Below, piece after piece: positions 37,038-45,960 of a stretch of 64,000 nucleotides of DNA. The notes beneath the pieces were generated by a model, which saw nothing but the letters and a program-made list of their open reading frames with translations, had not been told where the DNA came from and did not search any database. This stretch comes from Mesoflavibacter profundi (lineage in GTDB: Bacteria; Bacteroidota; Bacteroidia; Flavobacteriales; Flavobacteriaceae): positions 1,456,800-1,520,799 of the forward strand of contig NZ_CP061703.1 in NCBI RefSeq assembly GCF_014764305.1, read 5' to 3'. A program made the translations under genes and the position numbers. The number at the start of each line of letters is the position of its first letter. The first letter of the stretch is position 1.

Positions 37038-37915
37038 TAAGCATTTCTGTTTCGTTCTACATAAGTGATAATGCTTTTTGCGATGTTTTTACCTGTTGCT
37101 TTTTCTATACCTTCTAATCCAGGTGTAGAGTTTATTTCTAACAATAAAGGTCCTCTTGCAGATTGTAACATGTCTACACCACAAACAGGAAGTTTTAATG
37201 CTTTAGCAGCTTTAATGGCAAGTTTAAGTTCGGCATCAGATAGTTTGATAATTTTAGCGCTTCCGCCACGATGTAGATTAGATCTAAATTCACCTTCTTT
37301 ACCTTGTCTTTTCATCGCGCCAACAACTTGTCCGTCTACGATTAATGCACGTAAATCTGCACCTTTAGCTTCTTTAATAAATTCTTGAACAATTACTCTT
37401 GCTTGTAGTCCATTAAAGGCTTCTAAAACAGATTCGGCAGCATTTTTAGTTTCGGCTAAAACAACACCAAGACCTTGCGTACCTTCTAGAAGTTTAATAA
37501 TTACAGGCGCGCCACCAACATGGTCTATAACTTCTTCTACATCTCTAGAATAATTAGTAAATACAGTTTTTGGCATGCCTATACCAGCTTTGCTTAATCG
37601 TTGTAAGCTTTTAAGTTTGTCTCTTGATCGTAATATTGCATCTGAGGTAACTGTGGTAAAAGTTCCCATCATTTCAAACTGTCTTACTACAGCGCAACCA
37701 TAAAATGTTACAGATGCTCCAATGCGTGGTATTACTGCGTCTACATAGTCTAAATATCTATCTTTATAATAAATGGTTGGTTTTTCTTTTTCTATAATAA
37801 TATCGCATTTTAAAGGGTCAATAATTTCAACTTTATGACCTCTATTTTCAGCTTCTTCAACTAATCGATCTGTTGAATATAAATGCGCATTACGTGATAG
37901 TATTACTATGTTCAT
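37037..37915 (-). CDS. rimK: RimK-family ATP-grasp ligase (alpha-L-glutamate ligase)
   Basis: RimK adds glutamate residues to the C terminus of ribosomal protein S6 in E. coli and can make poly-glutamate. The 292-residue protein has the N-terminal pre-ATP-grasp region ([16 protein letters not shown]), the ATP-binding loop [32 protein letters not shown] and the metal-binding [14 protein letters not shown] near the C terminus, all at normal spacing. Start and stop overlap its two neighbours by one base each. The S6 target cannot be confirmed here. Confidence 0.95.
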   Translation of the reverse strand: MNIVILSRNAHLYSTDRLVEEAENRGHKVEIIDPLKCDIIIEKEKPTIYYKDRYLDYVDAVIPRIGASVTFYGCAVVRQFEMMGTFTTVTSDAILRSRDKLKSLQRLSKAGIGMPKTVFTNYSRDVEEVIDHVGGAPVIIKLLEGTQGLGVVLAETKNAAESVLEAFNGLQARVIVQEFIKEAKGADLRALIVDGQVVGAMKRQGKEGEFRSNLHRGGSAKIIKLSDAELKLAIKAAKALKLPVCGVDMLQSARGPLLLEINSTPGLEGIEKATGKNIAKSIITYVERNRNA

Positions 37916-38322
37916 TATTGTTTTAGCTTAAAGGATTGGTTTTGTAAATCTACATCGACAATAAATTTCTTTTTTAAAAATTGTCTACCAATTAGAACCG
38001 GAAATCTCATGTCACTTCTAGTGCTTAAAGTTAAGTTAATCTTATAGGTTTTACCAAAAAAAACTACATCTGTTTTTATTTTATATCTGTTTTCTACGTA
38101 ACCGTTACTGCTTTTTACATCTGTTAAACTGTAAGAACTAAATAGTATTGGTGTTTTAGATTGATCACTAAAGTAGCAAAGTAATCCATTTTCTGTAACC
38201 GTAATTTTAGAACAATGTATACTAGAGGTATAAGCACCTGTATCTATTTTACAATTTATATTTAAAAGGTTTAATGCAGGAAAGTCTATACAGTCTATTC
38301 TTCCTAGTATTTTCTTAGCCAT
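37915..38322 (-). CDS. RimB-like retropepsin-fold protease (PF05618, 'ATP-dependent zinc protease')
   Basis: The 135-residue protein has the aspartic-protease signature [10 protein letters not shown] (Asp27 in DTGA) and a later [10 protein letters not shown] strand, as in retropepsin-like PF05618 proteins, which databases often call ATP-dependent zinc proteases. In Pseudomonas a relative (RimB) is encoded beside rimK and affects its glutamylation activity. Here it heads the rimK operon, sharing one base with the rimK start. I infer that it modulates RimK or cleaves its product. Confidence 0.88.
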   Translation of the reverse strand: MAKKILGRIDCIDFPALNLLNINCKIDTGAYTSSIHCSKITVTENGLLCYFSDQSKTPILFSSYSLTDVKSSNGYVENRYKIKTDVVFFGKTYKINLTLSTRSDMRFPVLIGRQFLKKKFIVDVDLQNQSFKLKQ

Positions 38323-38415
38323 TTTTAGAGTTTAAAAAGTCGCGCAATGTAATAATTTTAACGTCACTTTATATTTAAAAATACTTAAAGTTTTAGATTA
38401 AAAATATTAAATAAG

Positions 38416-38423
38416 TACCTTTG
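38416..38423 (+). promoter_or_regulatory. candidate -7 element for uvrC
   Basis: TACCTTTG matches TAnnTTTG and lies 36 bases before the uvrC ATG in the divergent gap. Confidence 0.45.
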
Positions 38424-38459
38424 GTTATCGTTTAAAAAATCTTCTTTTTTTAATGTTTT

Positions 38460-40253
38460 ATGAGTAAAACAGATTTAGATATAAAATTAAAAACCATTCC
38501 AGAATCTGCTGGTGTATATCAATATTTAGATAAAGAAGGTACGATTATTTATGTTGGTAAAGCAAAAAATCTTAAAAAACGTGTAAGTTCTTACTTTACA
38601 AAAAACCATGATAGCGGTAAAACCAGAGTTTTAGTAAAGCGTATTGCAGACATTAAATTTATTGTTGTCGAAACGGAAACAGATGCTTTATTGTTAGAAA
38701 ATAATCTAATTAAAAAGCACAAACCACGTTATAATGTGCTATTAAAGGACGACAAATCGTATCCTTGGATTTGTATTAAAAAAGAACGTTTTCCGCGTGT
38801 ATTTCCAACACGTCGATTAATAAAAGACGGAAGCGAATATTTTGGGCCTTACACAAGTATGAAAACCGTTCATACCTTGTTAGATTTAATAAAAGGATTG
38901 TACCAGTTACGTACGTGTAATTATGATTTAGCCGAAGATAAAATCGAAGACGGTAAGTACAAAGTATGTCTAGAATATCATTTAGGCAACTGTCAAGGTC
39001 CTTGTGAAGGCTATCAAACCGAAGACGATTATCAAGAAAATATAAAGGCAATTCGCGAAATAATAAAAGGAAACTTCAAAGACTCTTTAGGGCAATTTAA
39101 ACAGCAAATGAAGATTTATGCTGAGAAAATGCTGTTTGAAGACGCGCAACGTATAAAAGAAAAAATTGAAGTTTTAGAAAATTATCAGGCAAAATCAACA
39201 ATTATAAACCCAAGGATTAGTAATGTAGATGTGTTTTCTATTGTTAGTGACGAGAGTTTTGGGTATGTTAATTTTCTTCAAATATCGTATGGATCTATCA
39301 TTCGTTCTCACACTTTAGAAATAAAGAAAAAGTTGGACGAAACCGATAAAGAATTATTAGAATTAGCAATTGTTGAAATAAGAGAACGTTTCAACTCTAA
39401 ATCAAAAGAAATTTACGTACCTTTTAAAGTAAATATTGGTGAACAAATTAAAGTAACTGTACCGCAATTAGGAGATAAAAAGCACATTTTAGATCTGTCT
39501 TTAAGAAACGCAAAGTATTATAGAATGGAGCGTTTTAAACAAATAAAAATTACAGATCCAGATCGTCATGCCAATAGGATCATGGCACAAATGAAAGCCG
39601 ATTTAAGATTGTCTGAAGAGCCAAGACATATCGAGTGTTTTGACAACTCTAACATACAAGGTACTAATCCAGTTGCAGCTTGTGTAGTCTTTAAAAATGG
39701 TAAACCAAGTAAGAAGGATTATCGTCATTTTAATATAAAAACAGTTGAAGGACCAGACGATTTTGCTTCTATGGAAGAAGTTGTTTATCGTCGTTACAAG
39801 CGTCTGTTGGAAGAAGAACAACCGTTGCCTCAACTAATTATAATAGATGGTGGTAAAGGACAATTATCATCTGCATTAAAAAGCTTGGATGTTTTAGGAT
39901 TAAGAGGAAAAATTGCCATTATCGGAATTGCAAAACGTTTGGAAGAATTATTTTATCCAAACGATCCAATTCCTTTATATTTAGATAAAAAAAGTGAAAC
40001 GCTTAAAATTATTCAGCAATTACGTAATGAAGCTCATAGATTTGGGATAGAACATCACCGTAATAGACGAAGTAAAAACGCGTTAAATAGTGCGCTAGAC
40101 ACTATTCCTGGAATAGGAGAAAAAACTATAGTAGAATTGCTAAAATCATTTAAATCAACCAAAAGAATTGCAAATGCAAAACTAGACGAGCTAGAAGCAG
40201 TAGTTGGCGTGTCTAGAGCAGCAAAAATTTATAACCATTACCATAAAGAATGA
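38460..40253 (+). CDS. uvrC: excinuclease ABC subunit UvrC
   Basis: UvrC makes the dual incision in nucleotide excision repair. The 597-residue protein has the GIY-YIG nuclease domain (GVYQYLDKEGTIIYVGKAKNLKKRV at about 18-42), a UVR motif around 205-235, the UvrC/RNase H-like domain with ECFDNSNIQGTNPVAACVV, and a C-terminal helix-hairpin-helix pair (DTIPGIGEKT). Complete and of normal length. Its TGA overlaps the ATG of the patatin gene (ATGA). Confidence 0.98.
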   Translation: MSKTDLDIKLKTIPESAGVYQYLDKEGTIIYVGKAKNLKKRVSSYFTKNHDSGKTRVLVKRIADIKFIVVETETDALLLENNLIKKHKPRYNVLLKDDKSYPWICIKKERFPRVFPTRRLIKDGSEYFGPYTSMKTVHTLLDLIKGLYQLRTCNYDLAEDKIEDGKYKVCLEYHLGNCQGPCEGYQTEDDYQENIKAIREIIKGNFKDSLGQFKQQMKIYAEKMLFEDAQRIKEKIEVLENYQAKSTIINPRISNVDVFSIVSDESFGYVNFLQISYGSIIRSHTLEIKKKLDETDKELLELAIVEIRERFNSKSKEIYVPFKVNIGEQIKVTVPQLGDKKHILDLSLRNAKYYRMERFKQIKITDPDRHANRIMAQMKADLRLSEEPRHIECFDNSNIQGTNPVAACVVFKNGKPSKKDYRHFNIKTVEGPDDFASMEEVVYRRYKRLLEEEQPLPQLIIIDGGKGQLSSALKSLDVLGLRGKIAIIGIAKRLEELFYPNDPIPLYLDKKSETLKIIQQLRNEAHRFGIEHHRNRRSKNALNSALDTIPGIGEKTIVELLKSFKSTKRIANAKLDELEAVVGVSRAAKIYNHYHKE

Positions 40254-42484
40254 AATCTTTTATTATCGCTATTATACTATTAATATCAATAAATAGTACC
40301 ATTTTTTCGCAATCAACCATAAAAAAAGAACCTAAAGTTGGGTTAGTTTTAAGTGGTGGCGGCGCAAAAGGATTTGCCCATATTGGTGCGCTAAAAGTAA
40401 TAGATAGTTTAGGCATTAGAGTAGATTACGTAGCCGGAACAAGTATGGGAGCAATAATAGGATCTTTATACGCATCGGGCTATTCGGGTAAAGAATTAGA
40501 TTCAATTTTTGAAGGTGTAAATTTTGATAATATAATTACAGATAGATTACCTAGAGAAACAAAATCTAATTACGAACGTGAAGTTGCAGAACGTTATGCT
40601 ATTACCTTACCTTTCGATAATTTTAAAGTCAAATTACCTTCAGCATTATCTAAAGGACAAAACACATTTAATTTATTAAGTAAACTATTATTAGATGTAT
40701 GTAATGATGAGGATTTTGAACATTTACCAATTCCTTTTTTCTGTATAGCAACAGATGTAGAAACCGGTAATCAAGTCATTTTAAATAAAGGAAATTTAGC
40801 CCAAGCTGTAAAAGCAAGTGGCGCTTTTCCATCTTTGTTTGAGCCTGTTTTAATTAACGATCAATTATTAATAGATGGCGGCGTAGTAAATAATTATCCA
40901 ATAGACGAGCTTAAGGCTAAAGGAATGGATATAATTATTGGTGTAGATGTGCAAGACGGTTTAGCTAATCGTACAGATTTATCGTCTGCTCCAGATATAT
41001 TATTTCAAATAAATAACTTTAGGACTATTAACGATATGGTTAAAAAGTCTAAACAGACAGATATTTATATAAAGCCAGACATTACTAAGTTTACCGTAGT
41101 ATCTTTTGATGATGGTAGAGAAATTATAAATAATGGAGAAAAAGCAGCTTTAGCCAACATAGATCAATTACTTCAGCTTAAATCTAAGCAAGTTAAGCCA
41201 AGAGTAGAGACAGAAAATAAAAAGTCGCCAGATAGTATTAAGTTAAATTATATTGAAACACATGGATTAGAGAAGTATACTAGATCCTATGTTTTGGGTA
41301 AATTACAATTGCGTCCTTATACTAAAGTCGCTTATAACAAATTAACTTTAGGTGCAAATAATCTTGTAGCTACAAATAACTTTGATAGTTTTTTCTACGA
41401 GTTAAAAGAGGAGCCAAATAATTCCTACAGATTAATAACAAAAGTGACCGAAACTAAAAAAACTACGTTTTTAAAGTTTGGTTTACATTATGACGATTTA
41501 TATAAAAGTGCAATTCTTGCAAATATTACAAAAAAACAATTTCTGCTAAAAAACGATGTAGCATCCTTAGATTTAATTTTTGGTGACCATGTAAGATATA
41601 ATTTTCAGTACTTTATAGATAAAGGAATTTATTGGAGTATTGGAGTAAACTCAAGGTATAATGAGTTTGATCAAGGTATTGTGTCTTCAGCATTTTTATC
41701 TCAAGACCAGATTAGTAGTTCAGGGATAAATAAGTTAAATACAGAAGTTTCAGACTTTACAAATCAATTGTTTTTTCAAACATTATTTAGAAATGATTTG
41801 ATATTTACTTTAGGAAGCGAATACAAAAAACTAAAAGTAAAAACCGAAACAATAATTTCTCAAGACAGTCCAGAAGATACTGTTTTTGAAAACAGTAGTT
41901 ATGTTAGTGTTTTTGGAAATTTAAAATTTGATTCTTACGATAGTAAGTATTTCCCAACTAGCGGAATGTATTTTAACGGTCAAGCAAACTATTATTTTTA
42001 TTCTTCAGACTTTTCAAATACATTTTCTCCGTTTTCTGTAATGCAAGCAGAAATTGGATACGCGTTTAAAGCGACTAAAAATTTATCATTTAATATAACA
42101 TCAGAAGGCGGATTTAAAATTAACCCAAAAGCAAATCGGTTTTTAGATTTTGTTTTAGGAGGATACGGAAATAATTATATAAATAATTTCAAGTCCTTTT
42201 ACGGTTACGATTACTTGTCTATCGCAGCAGATTCTTACATAAAAGGAGCCGTAACTATGGATTATAATTTTGCGCCTAAAAACCATTTACTATTAGCAGC
42301 CAATTATGCTAATGTAGAAGATAGGCTTTTTGATGACGGAAATTGGTTTACTTGGCCAGAATATTCTGGTTATGCAATAGGCTATTCTTTAGAAACATTT
42401 TTAGGACCAATAGAAGCAAAATATACATATTCTCCAGATACTAAAAATGGATTTTGGTTTTTCAACTTAGGGTATTGGTTTTAG
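40250..42484 (+). CDS. patatin-like phospholipase fused to an outer-membrane beta-barrel (type Vd secretion-like)
   Basis: A 744-residue exported protein with a signal peptide (ends IFSQ). The patatin domain (about 28-310) has the oxyanion loop GGGAKG (36-41), nucleophile Ser65 in GTSMG (63-67) and the catalytic aspartate in DGG (209-211). A POTRA-like region (about 335-400, NYIETHGLEKYTRSYVLGKL) follows, then a C-terminal BamA/Omp85-type barrel ending in LGYWF with a terminal aromatic residue. This order is that of type Vd autotransporters such as PlpD. The lipase is predicted to sit at the outer membrane; the lipid substrate is unknown. It overlaps uvrC by four bases. Confidence 0.92.
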   Translation: MKSFIIAIILLISINSTIFSQSTIKKEPKVGLVLSGGGAKGFAHIGALKVIDSLGIRVDYVAGTSMGAIIGSLYASGYSGKELDSIFEGVNFDNIITDRLPRETKSNYEREVAERYAITLPFDNFKVKLPSALSKGQNTFNLLSKLLLDVCNDEDFEHLPIPFFCIATDVETGNQVILNKGNLAQAVKASGAFPSLFEPVLINDQLLIDGGVVNNYPIDELKAKGMDIIIGVDVQDGLANRTDLSSAPDILFQINNFRTINDMVKKSKQTDIYIKPDITKFTVVSFDDGREIINNGEKAALANIDQLLQLKSKQVKPRVETENKKSPDSIKLNYIETHGLEKYTRSYVLGKLQLRPYTKVAYNKLTLGANNLVATNNFDSFFYELKEEPNNSYRLITKVTETKKTTFLKFGLHYDDLYKSAILANITKKQFLLKNDVASLDLIFGDHVRYNFQYFIDKGIYWSIGVNSRYNEFDQGIVSSAFLSQDQISSSGINKLNTEVSDFTNQLFFQTLFRNDLIFTLGSEYKKLKVKTETIISQDSPEDTVFENSSYVSVFGNLKFDSYDSKYFPTSGMYFNGQANYYFYSSDFSNTFSPFSVMQAEIGYAFKATKNLSFNITSEGGFKINPKANRFLDFVLGGYGNNYINNFKSFYGYDYLSIAADSYIKGAVTMDYNFAPKNHLLLAANYANVEDRLFDDGNWFTWPEYSGYAIGYSLETFLGPIEAKYTYSPDTKNGFWFFNLGYWF

Positions 42485-42716
42485 TTTAAGTTGTTGATTT
42501 TCAAATAAATTAAACTTAATAAAAAAGACTTTTAAAACTCTAAAAAAATCACGATATTTGAAATGTATGAACACAATTTGGATACATTTATTATCGCACT
42601 TAAAATTTCTTATTAAAAGAAATCCAGAATAGCTTATAACCAACCAGCTAACATTAAGATGCTGCAAAAAATGTATAGCAGCATTGTATTTTTTCAACTT
42701 TAAAAATTTTTAAACA
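42485..42716 (+). promoter_or_regulatory. leader region of hmgA with one hairpin
   Basis: In this 232-base AT-rich gap a 7-bp inverted repeat (ATGCTGC at 42659-42665, GCAGCAT at 42678-42684) with a 12-base loop is followed closely by a T tract. It may terminate the patatin transcript or form a leader structure ahead of hmgA, whose ATG is 33 bases later. No other feature was seen. Confidence 0.4.
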
Positions 42717-43871
42717 ATGCCATTTTATCATAAATTAGGTAAAATACCACCTAAACGACATACACAGTTTAAAAAACCAGATGGTACGTTGTATTCAGAG
42801 CAATTATTTGGTACAATAGGTTTTGATGGTATGTCTACCAATTCGTATCACGAGCAAAGACCAACACAAGTAAAAGAAATAAAAAAACAATATAGCGTAG
42901 CGCCAAAAATAGCTAAAGCTAATAGTATACAATCTTATCGTTTTAGAGGTTTTCAAGTACCGCAAGAAAACGATTATCTAGAAAGTCGTAAAACTGTATT
43001 GATCAATAGTGATTGTAGTATAATTTTAGCTGCTCCTAAGCAATCTACAAAAGACTATTTTTACAAAAACACAGATGCAGACGAGCTTATTTTTATCCAT
43101 AAAGGGACAGGTAAGTTACGCACTATGTTGGGTAATTTAGATTTTAAATATGGCGATTATTTACTAGTGCCAAGAGGTGTAATCTATAAAATAGATTTTG
43201 ATACAGAAGACAATAGATTATTTATAGTAGAATCTAAGCGTCCAATATACACGCCAAAACGCTATCGTAACTGGTTTGGGCAATTATTAGAACATTCGCC
43301 ATTTTGCGAACGTGATATTAGACAACCTCAAGAATTAGAAACTTACGATCAAAAAGGAGACTTTTTAATCAAAGTGAAAAAGCAAGACGATATTTTTGAA
43401 ATGGTTTACGCATCGCATCCTTTTGATGTGGTAGGTTACGATGGATATAACTATCCTTATGCATTTTCAATTCATGATTTTGAACCTATAACAGGACGTA
43501 TACATCAACCGCCACCAGTACATCAAACTTTCGAGACAGATGCGTTTGTAGTATGTAGTTTTGTACCAAGATTATACGATTATCATCCAGACTCTATTCC
43601 TGCACCATACAATCATAGTAATATAGATAGTGACGAGGTATTGTATTATGTAGATGGAGATTTTATGAGTCGTAACGATATAGACGCTGGTCATATAAGT
43701 TTACATCCAGCAGGAATACCACATGGACCTCATCCAGGCGCAGTAGAGCGTAGTATTGGTCAAGTAAAGACAGACGAACTTGCGGTAATGGTAGATACAT
43801 TTAAGCCATTACAAATAACAGAAGAAGCATTAAAAATAGCAGACGAAGATTATTTTAAATCTTGGTTATAA
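42717..43871 (+). CDS. hmgA: homogentisate 1,2-dioxygenase
   Basis: Opens the ring of homogentisate to maleylacetoacetate in tyrosine and phenylalanine breakdown, using Fe(II). The 384-residue cupin-type protein shows ELIFIHKGTGKLRTMLG, the loop GRIHQPPPVHQTFET, NIDSDEVLYYVDGDF and the conserved iron-site region GHISLHPAGIPHGPHPG. Length fits the bacterial family. It is directly followed by hppD, which makes its substrate, with the two genes 14 bases apart. Confidence 0.95.
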   Translation: MPFYHKLGKIPPKRHTQFKKPDGTLYSEQLFGTIGFDGMSTNSYHEQRPTQVKEIKKQYSVAPKIAKANSIQSYRFRGFQVPQENDYLESRKTVLINSDCSIILAAPKQSTKDYFYKNTDADELIFIHKGTGKLRTMLGNLDFKYGDYLLVPRGVIYKIDFDTEDNRLFIVESKRPIYTPKRYRNWFGQLLEHSPFCERDIRQPQELETYDQKGDFLIKVKKQDDIFEMVYASHPFDVVGYDGYNYPYAFSIHDFEPITGRIHQPPPVHQTFETDAFVVCSFVPRLYDYHPDSIPAPYNHSNIDSDEVLYYVDGDFMSRNDIDAGHISLHPAGIPHGPHPGAVERSIGQVKTDELAVMVDTFKPLQITEEALKIADEDYFKSWL

Positions 43872-43885
43872 ACAAAGACACAACA

Positions 43886-45046
43886 ATGAGTAAAGAAATA
43901 AAATCAGTAGATTACGGATTAGAAAAAATATTTGAAGGTGCGCAAGATTTTCTTCCGCTTTTAGGAACAGATTACGTAGAGTTTTACGTGGGTAATGCCA
44001 AACAAGCAGCGCATTTTTACAAAACAGCATTCGGATTTCAATCTTATGCTTACAAAGGATTAGAAACAGGATCTAGAGAATCTGTAAGTTATGTGTTAAA
44101 ACAAGATAAAATAAGATTAGTTTTAACAACACCGCTTAACAGTAAATCGCCAATTAATGATCATATAGTAAAACATGGTGATGGAGTAAAAGTAGTAGCG
44201 CTTTGGGTAGAAGACGCAAGAAAATCTTATGAAGAAACTACAAAACGAGGTGCAAAATCTTTTATGGAACCAACAGTTGAAAAAGATGAATTTGGTGAAG
44301 TAGTAAGAGCAGGAATCTACACTTATGGAGAAACGGTACACATGTTTGTAGAACGTAAAAATTACAACGGACAATTTTTACCAGGTTTTACAAAATGGGA
44401 AAGTGATTATAATCCAGAACCAGTTGGTTTAAAATACATAGATCACATGGTAGGAAATGTAGGTTGGGGAGAAATGAATACTTGGGTAAAATGGTACGAA
44501 GATGTAATGGGATTTGTTAATTTCTTATCTTTTGATGACAAACAAATTCATACCGAATATTCAGCTTTAATGAGTAAAGTAATGAGTAATGGTAACGGTC
44601 GTATAAAATTCCCTATTAACGAACCAGCCGAAGGTATAAAACGCTCTCAAATTGAAGAGTACTTAGACTTTTACGAAGGACCAGGTGTACAACATATTGC
44701 TGTCGCTACAGACGATATTATTACAACAGTATCACAATTAAAAGCAAGAGGTGTAGAGTTTTTATCAACGCCACCAGAAGAATATTATAAAGCTGTACCA
44801 GGAAGATTAGAAGAATTTAGTCACGAGCTTAGAGAAGATATCGAAACGCTTAGAGGTTTAGGTATTATGATAGATGCAGACGATGAAGGTTATTTATTAC
44901 AAATTTTCACAAAACCTGTAGAAGATAGACCAACCTTATTTTTCGAGATAATTCAACGAATGGGCGCACGTGGTTTTGGAGCAGGAAACTTCAAAGCTTT
45001 GTTCGAGTCTATAGAAAGAGAACAAGCAAAAAGAGGAACACTTTAA
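43886..45046 (+). CDS. hppD: 4-hydroxyphenylpyruvate dioxygenase
   Basis: Converts 4-hydroxyphenylpyruvate to homogentisate. The ATG at 43886 (MSKEIKSVDYG) is chosen; an upstream TTG in the same frame lies inside hmgA. The 386-residue protein has two vicinal-oxygen-chelate domains with iron ligands in KYIDHMVGNV and VQHIAVATDDI, and the conserved C-terminal FFEIIQRMGARGFGAGNFKALFE. Together with hmgA it forms a two-gene tyrosine catabolic operon ended by a strong terminator. Confidence 0.96.
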   Translation: MSKEIKSVDYGLEKIFEGAQDFLPLLGTDYVEFYVGNAKQAAHFYKTAFGFQSYAYKGLETGSRESVSYVLKQDKIRLVLTTPLNSKSPINDHIVKHGDGVKVVALWVEDARKSYEETTKRGAKSFMEPTVEKDEFGEVVRAGIYTYGETVHMFVERKNYNGQFLPGFTKWESDYNPEPVGLKYIDHMVGNVGWGEMNTWVKWYEDVMGFVNFLSFDDKQIHTEYSALMSKVMSNGNGRIKFPINEPAEGIKRSQIEEYLDFYEGPGVQHIAVATDDIITTVSQLKARGVEFLSTPPEEYYKAVPGRLEEFSHELREDIETLRGLGIMIDADDEGYLLQIFTKPVEDRPTLFFEIIQRMGARGFGAGNFKALFESIEREQAKRGTL

Positions 45047-45060
45047 TTAATAAATTATTA

Positions 45061-45096
45061 AAAAATGCCATCATTATATTGATGGCATTTTTTTAT
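45061..45096 (+). terminator. terminator of the hmgA-hppD operon
   Basis: A 13-bp A-T flanked stem (45061-45073 with 45080-45092, core TGCCATCA) with a 6-base loop and a T tract, 14 bases past the hppD stop. Confidence 0.9.
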
Positions 45097-45099
45097 TTA

Positions 45100-45107
45100 T
45101 ATTTTTG
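45100..45107 (+). promoter_or_regulatory. candidate -7 element for the DUF3108-TDO-M23-pgi operon
   Basis: TATTTTTG matches TAnnTTTG, placed just after the hppD terminator and 70 bases before the next ATG. Confidence 0.35.
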
Positions 45108-45177
45108 GAATAGTAATTGTATAAAATAGTAAAGTAACCCAAGTTTAAAATATAAACTTATTCAATTACAGAATGTT

Positions 45178-45957
45178 ATGAAAAAGAAAATACTATTTAT
45201 ATTAGCCTTAATTGTTGTAAATTTTACTATAGCTCAAGAATCTTCTTTTAAAAATGGAGAATGGTTCAAATTTAAAATGAGTTATAGTGGATTTTTAAAA
45301 GCTGGTAATGCAACGCTTCAAGTAAATGAAACCGTTTTAAACGGTAAACAAGTCTATCATGTTGTTGGAAAAGGATGGACAACTGGAGCAATAAAATGGT
45401 TTTTTAAAGTAGAAGATAGGTACGAAAGTTATTTTGATAAACGATCTATTGTACCTTATAAATTTATAAGAAAAATAGACGAAGGCGGACATAAAAAAGA
45501 TATAGAAATAGATTTTGATCAAACTAAGCAAGAAGCATTAGTCCACAATAAAAAACACAACACAAAAAAATCGTTTACAACAAAGCCAAATATTCAAGAT
45601 ATGGTATCAACTTTCTATTATCTAAGAGATAATATTAATACCAAATCTTTAAAAACTGGAGATGAAGTAAAATTAGATATGTTTTTTGATGAAGAAAACT
45701 ATGGCTTTAAATTAAAATACTTAGGTAAAGAAAACTTAGATACAAAGTTTGGAACTGTAGAAGCATTAATGTTTAGACCATATGTAATGGCGGGAAGAGT
45801 ATTTAAAGAAGAAGAAAGTTTAACACTTTGGGTATCTAACGATAAAAATAAAATACCTTTACGCATTAAAGCAGATCTAGCAGTAGGATCATTAAGAGCA
45901 GATTTAGAGGCTTTTAAAGGCTTAAAACACCAATTTAAAATAATAGTAGAAGACTAA
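45178..45957 (+). CDS. DUF3108 domain-containing secreted protein
   Basis: A 259-residue exported protein with a signal peptide (MKKKILFILALIVVNFTIAQ) followed by a DUF3108 domain, seen in NGEWFKFKMSYSGFLKAGNATLQV and KVEDRYESYFDK. The family is predicted to be a periplasmic beta-barrel-like fold of unknown function. It is three bases upstream of the tryptophan dioxygenase gene and heads a four-gene operon. Confidence 0.88.
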   Translation: MKKKILFILALIVVNFTIAQESSFKNGEWFKFKMSYSGFLKAGNATLQVNETVLNGKQVYHVVGKGWTTGAIKWFFKVEDRYESYFDKRSIVPYKFIRKIDEGGHKKDIEIDFDQTKQEALVHNKKHNTKKSFTTKPNIQDMVSTFYYLRDNINTKSLKTGDEVKLDMFFDEENYGFKLKYLGKENLDTKFGTVEALMFRPYVMAGRVFKEEESLTLWVSNDKNKIPLRIKADLAVGSLRADLEAFKGLKHQFKIIVED

Positions 45958-45960
45958 CGC

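Noticed and set aside
42467-42697. 76-codon minus-strand frame between the patatin gene and hmgA
   Set aside because: No signal, domain or good start; composition matches AT-rich intergenic DNA, and it overlaps the patatin gene end.
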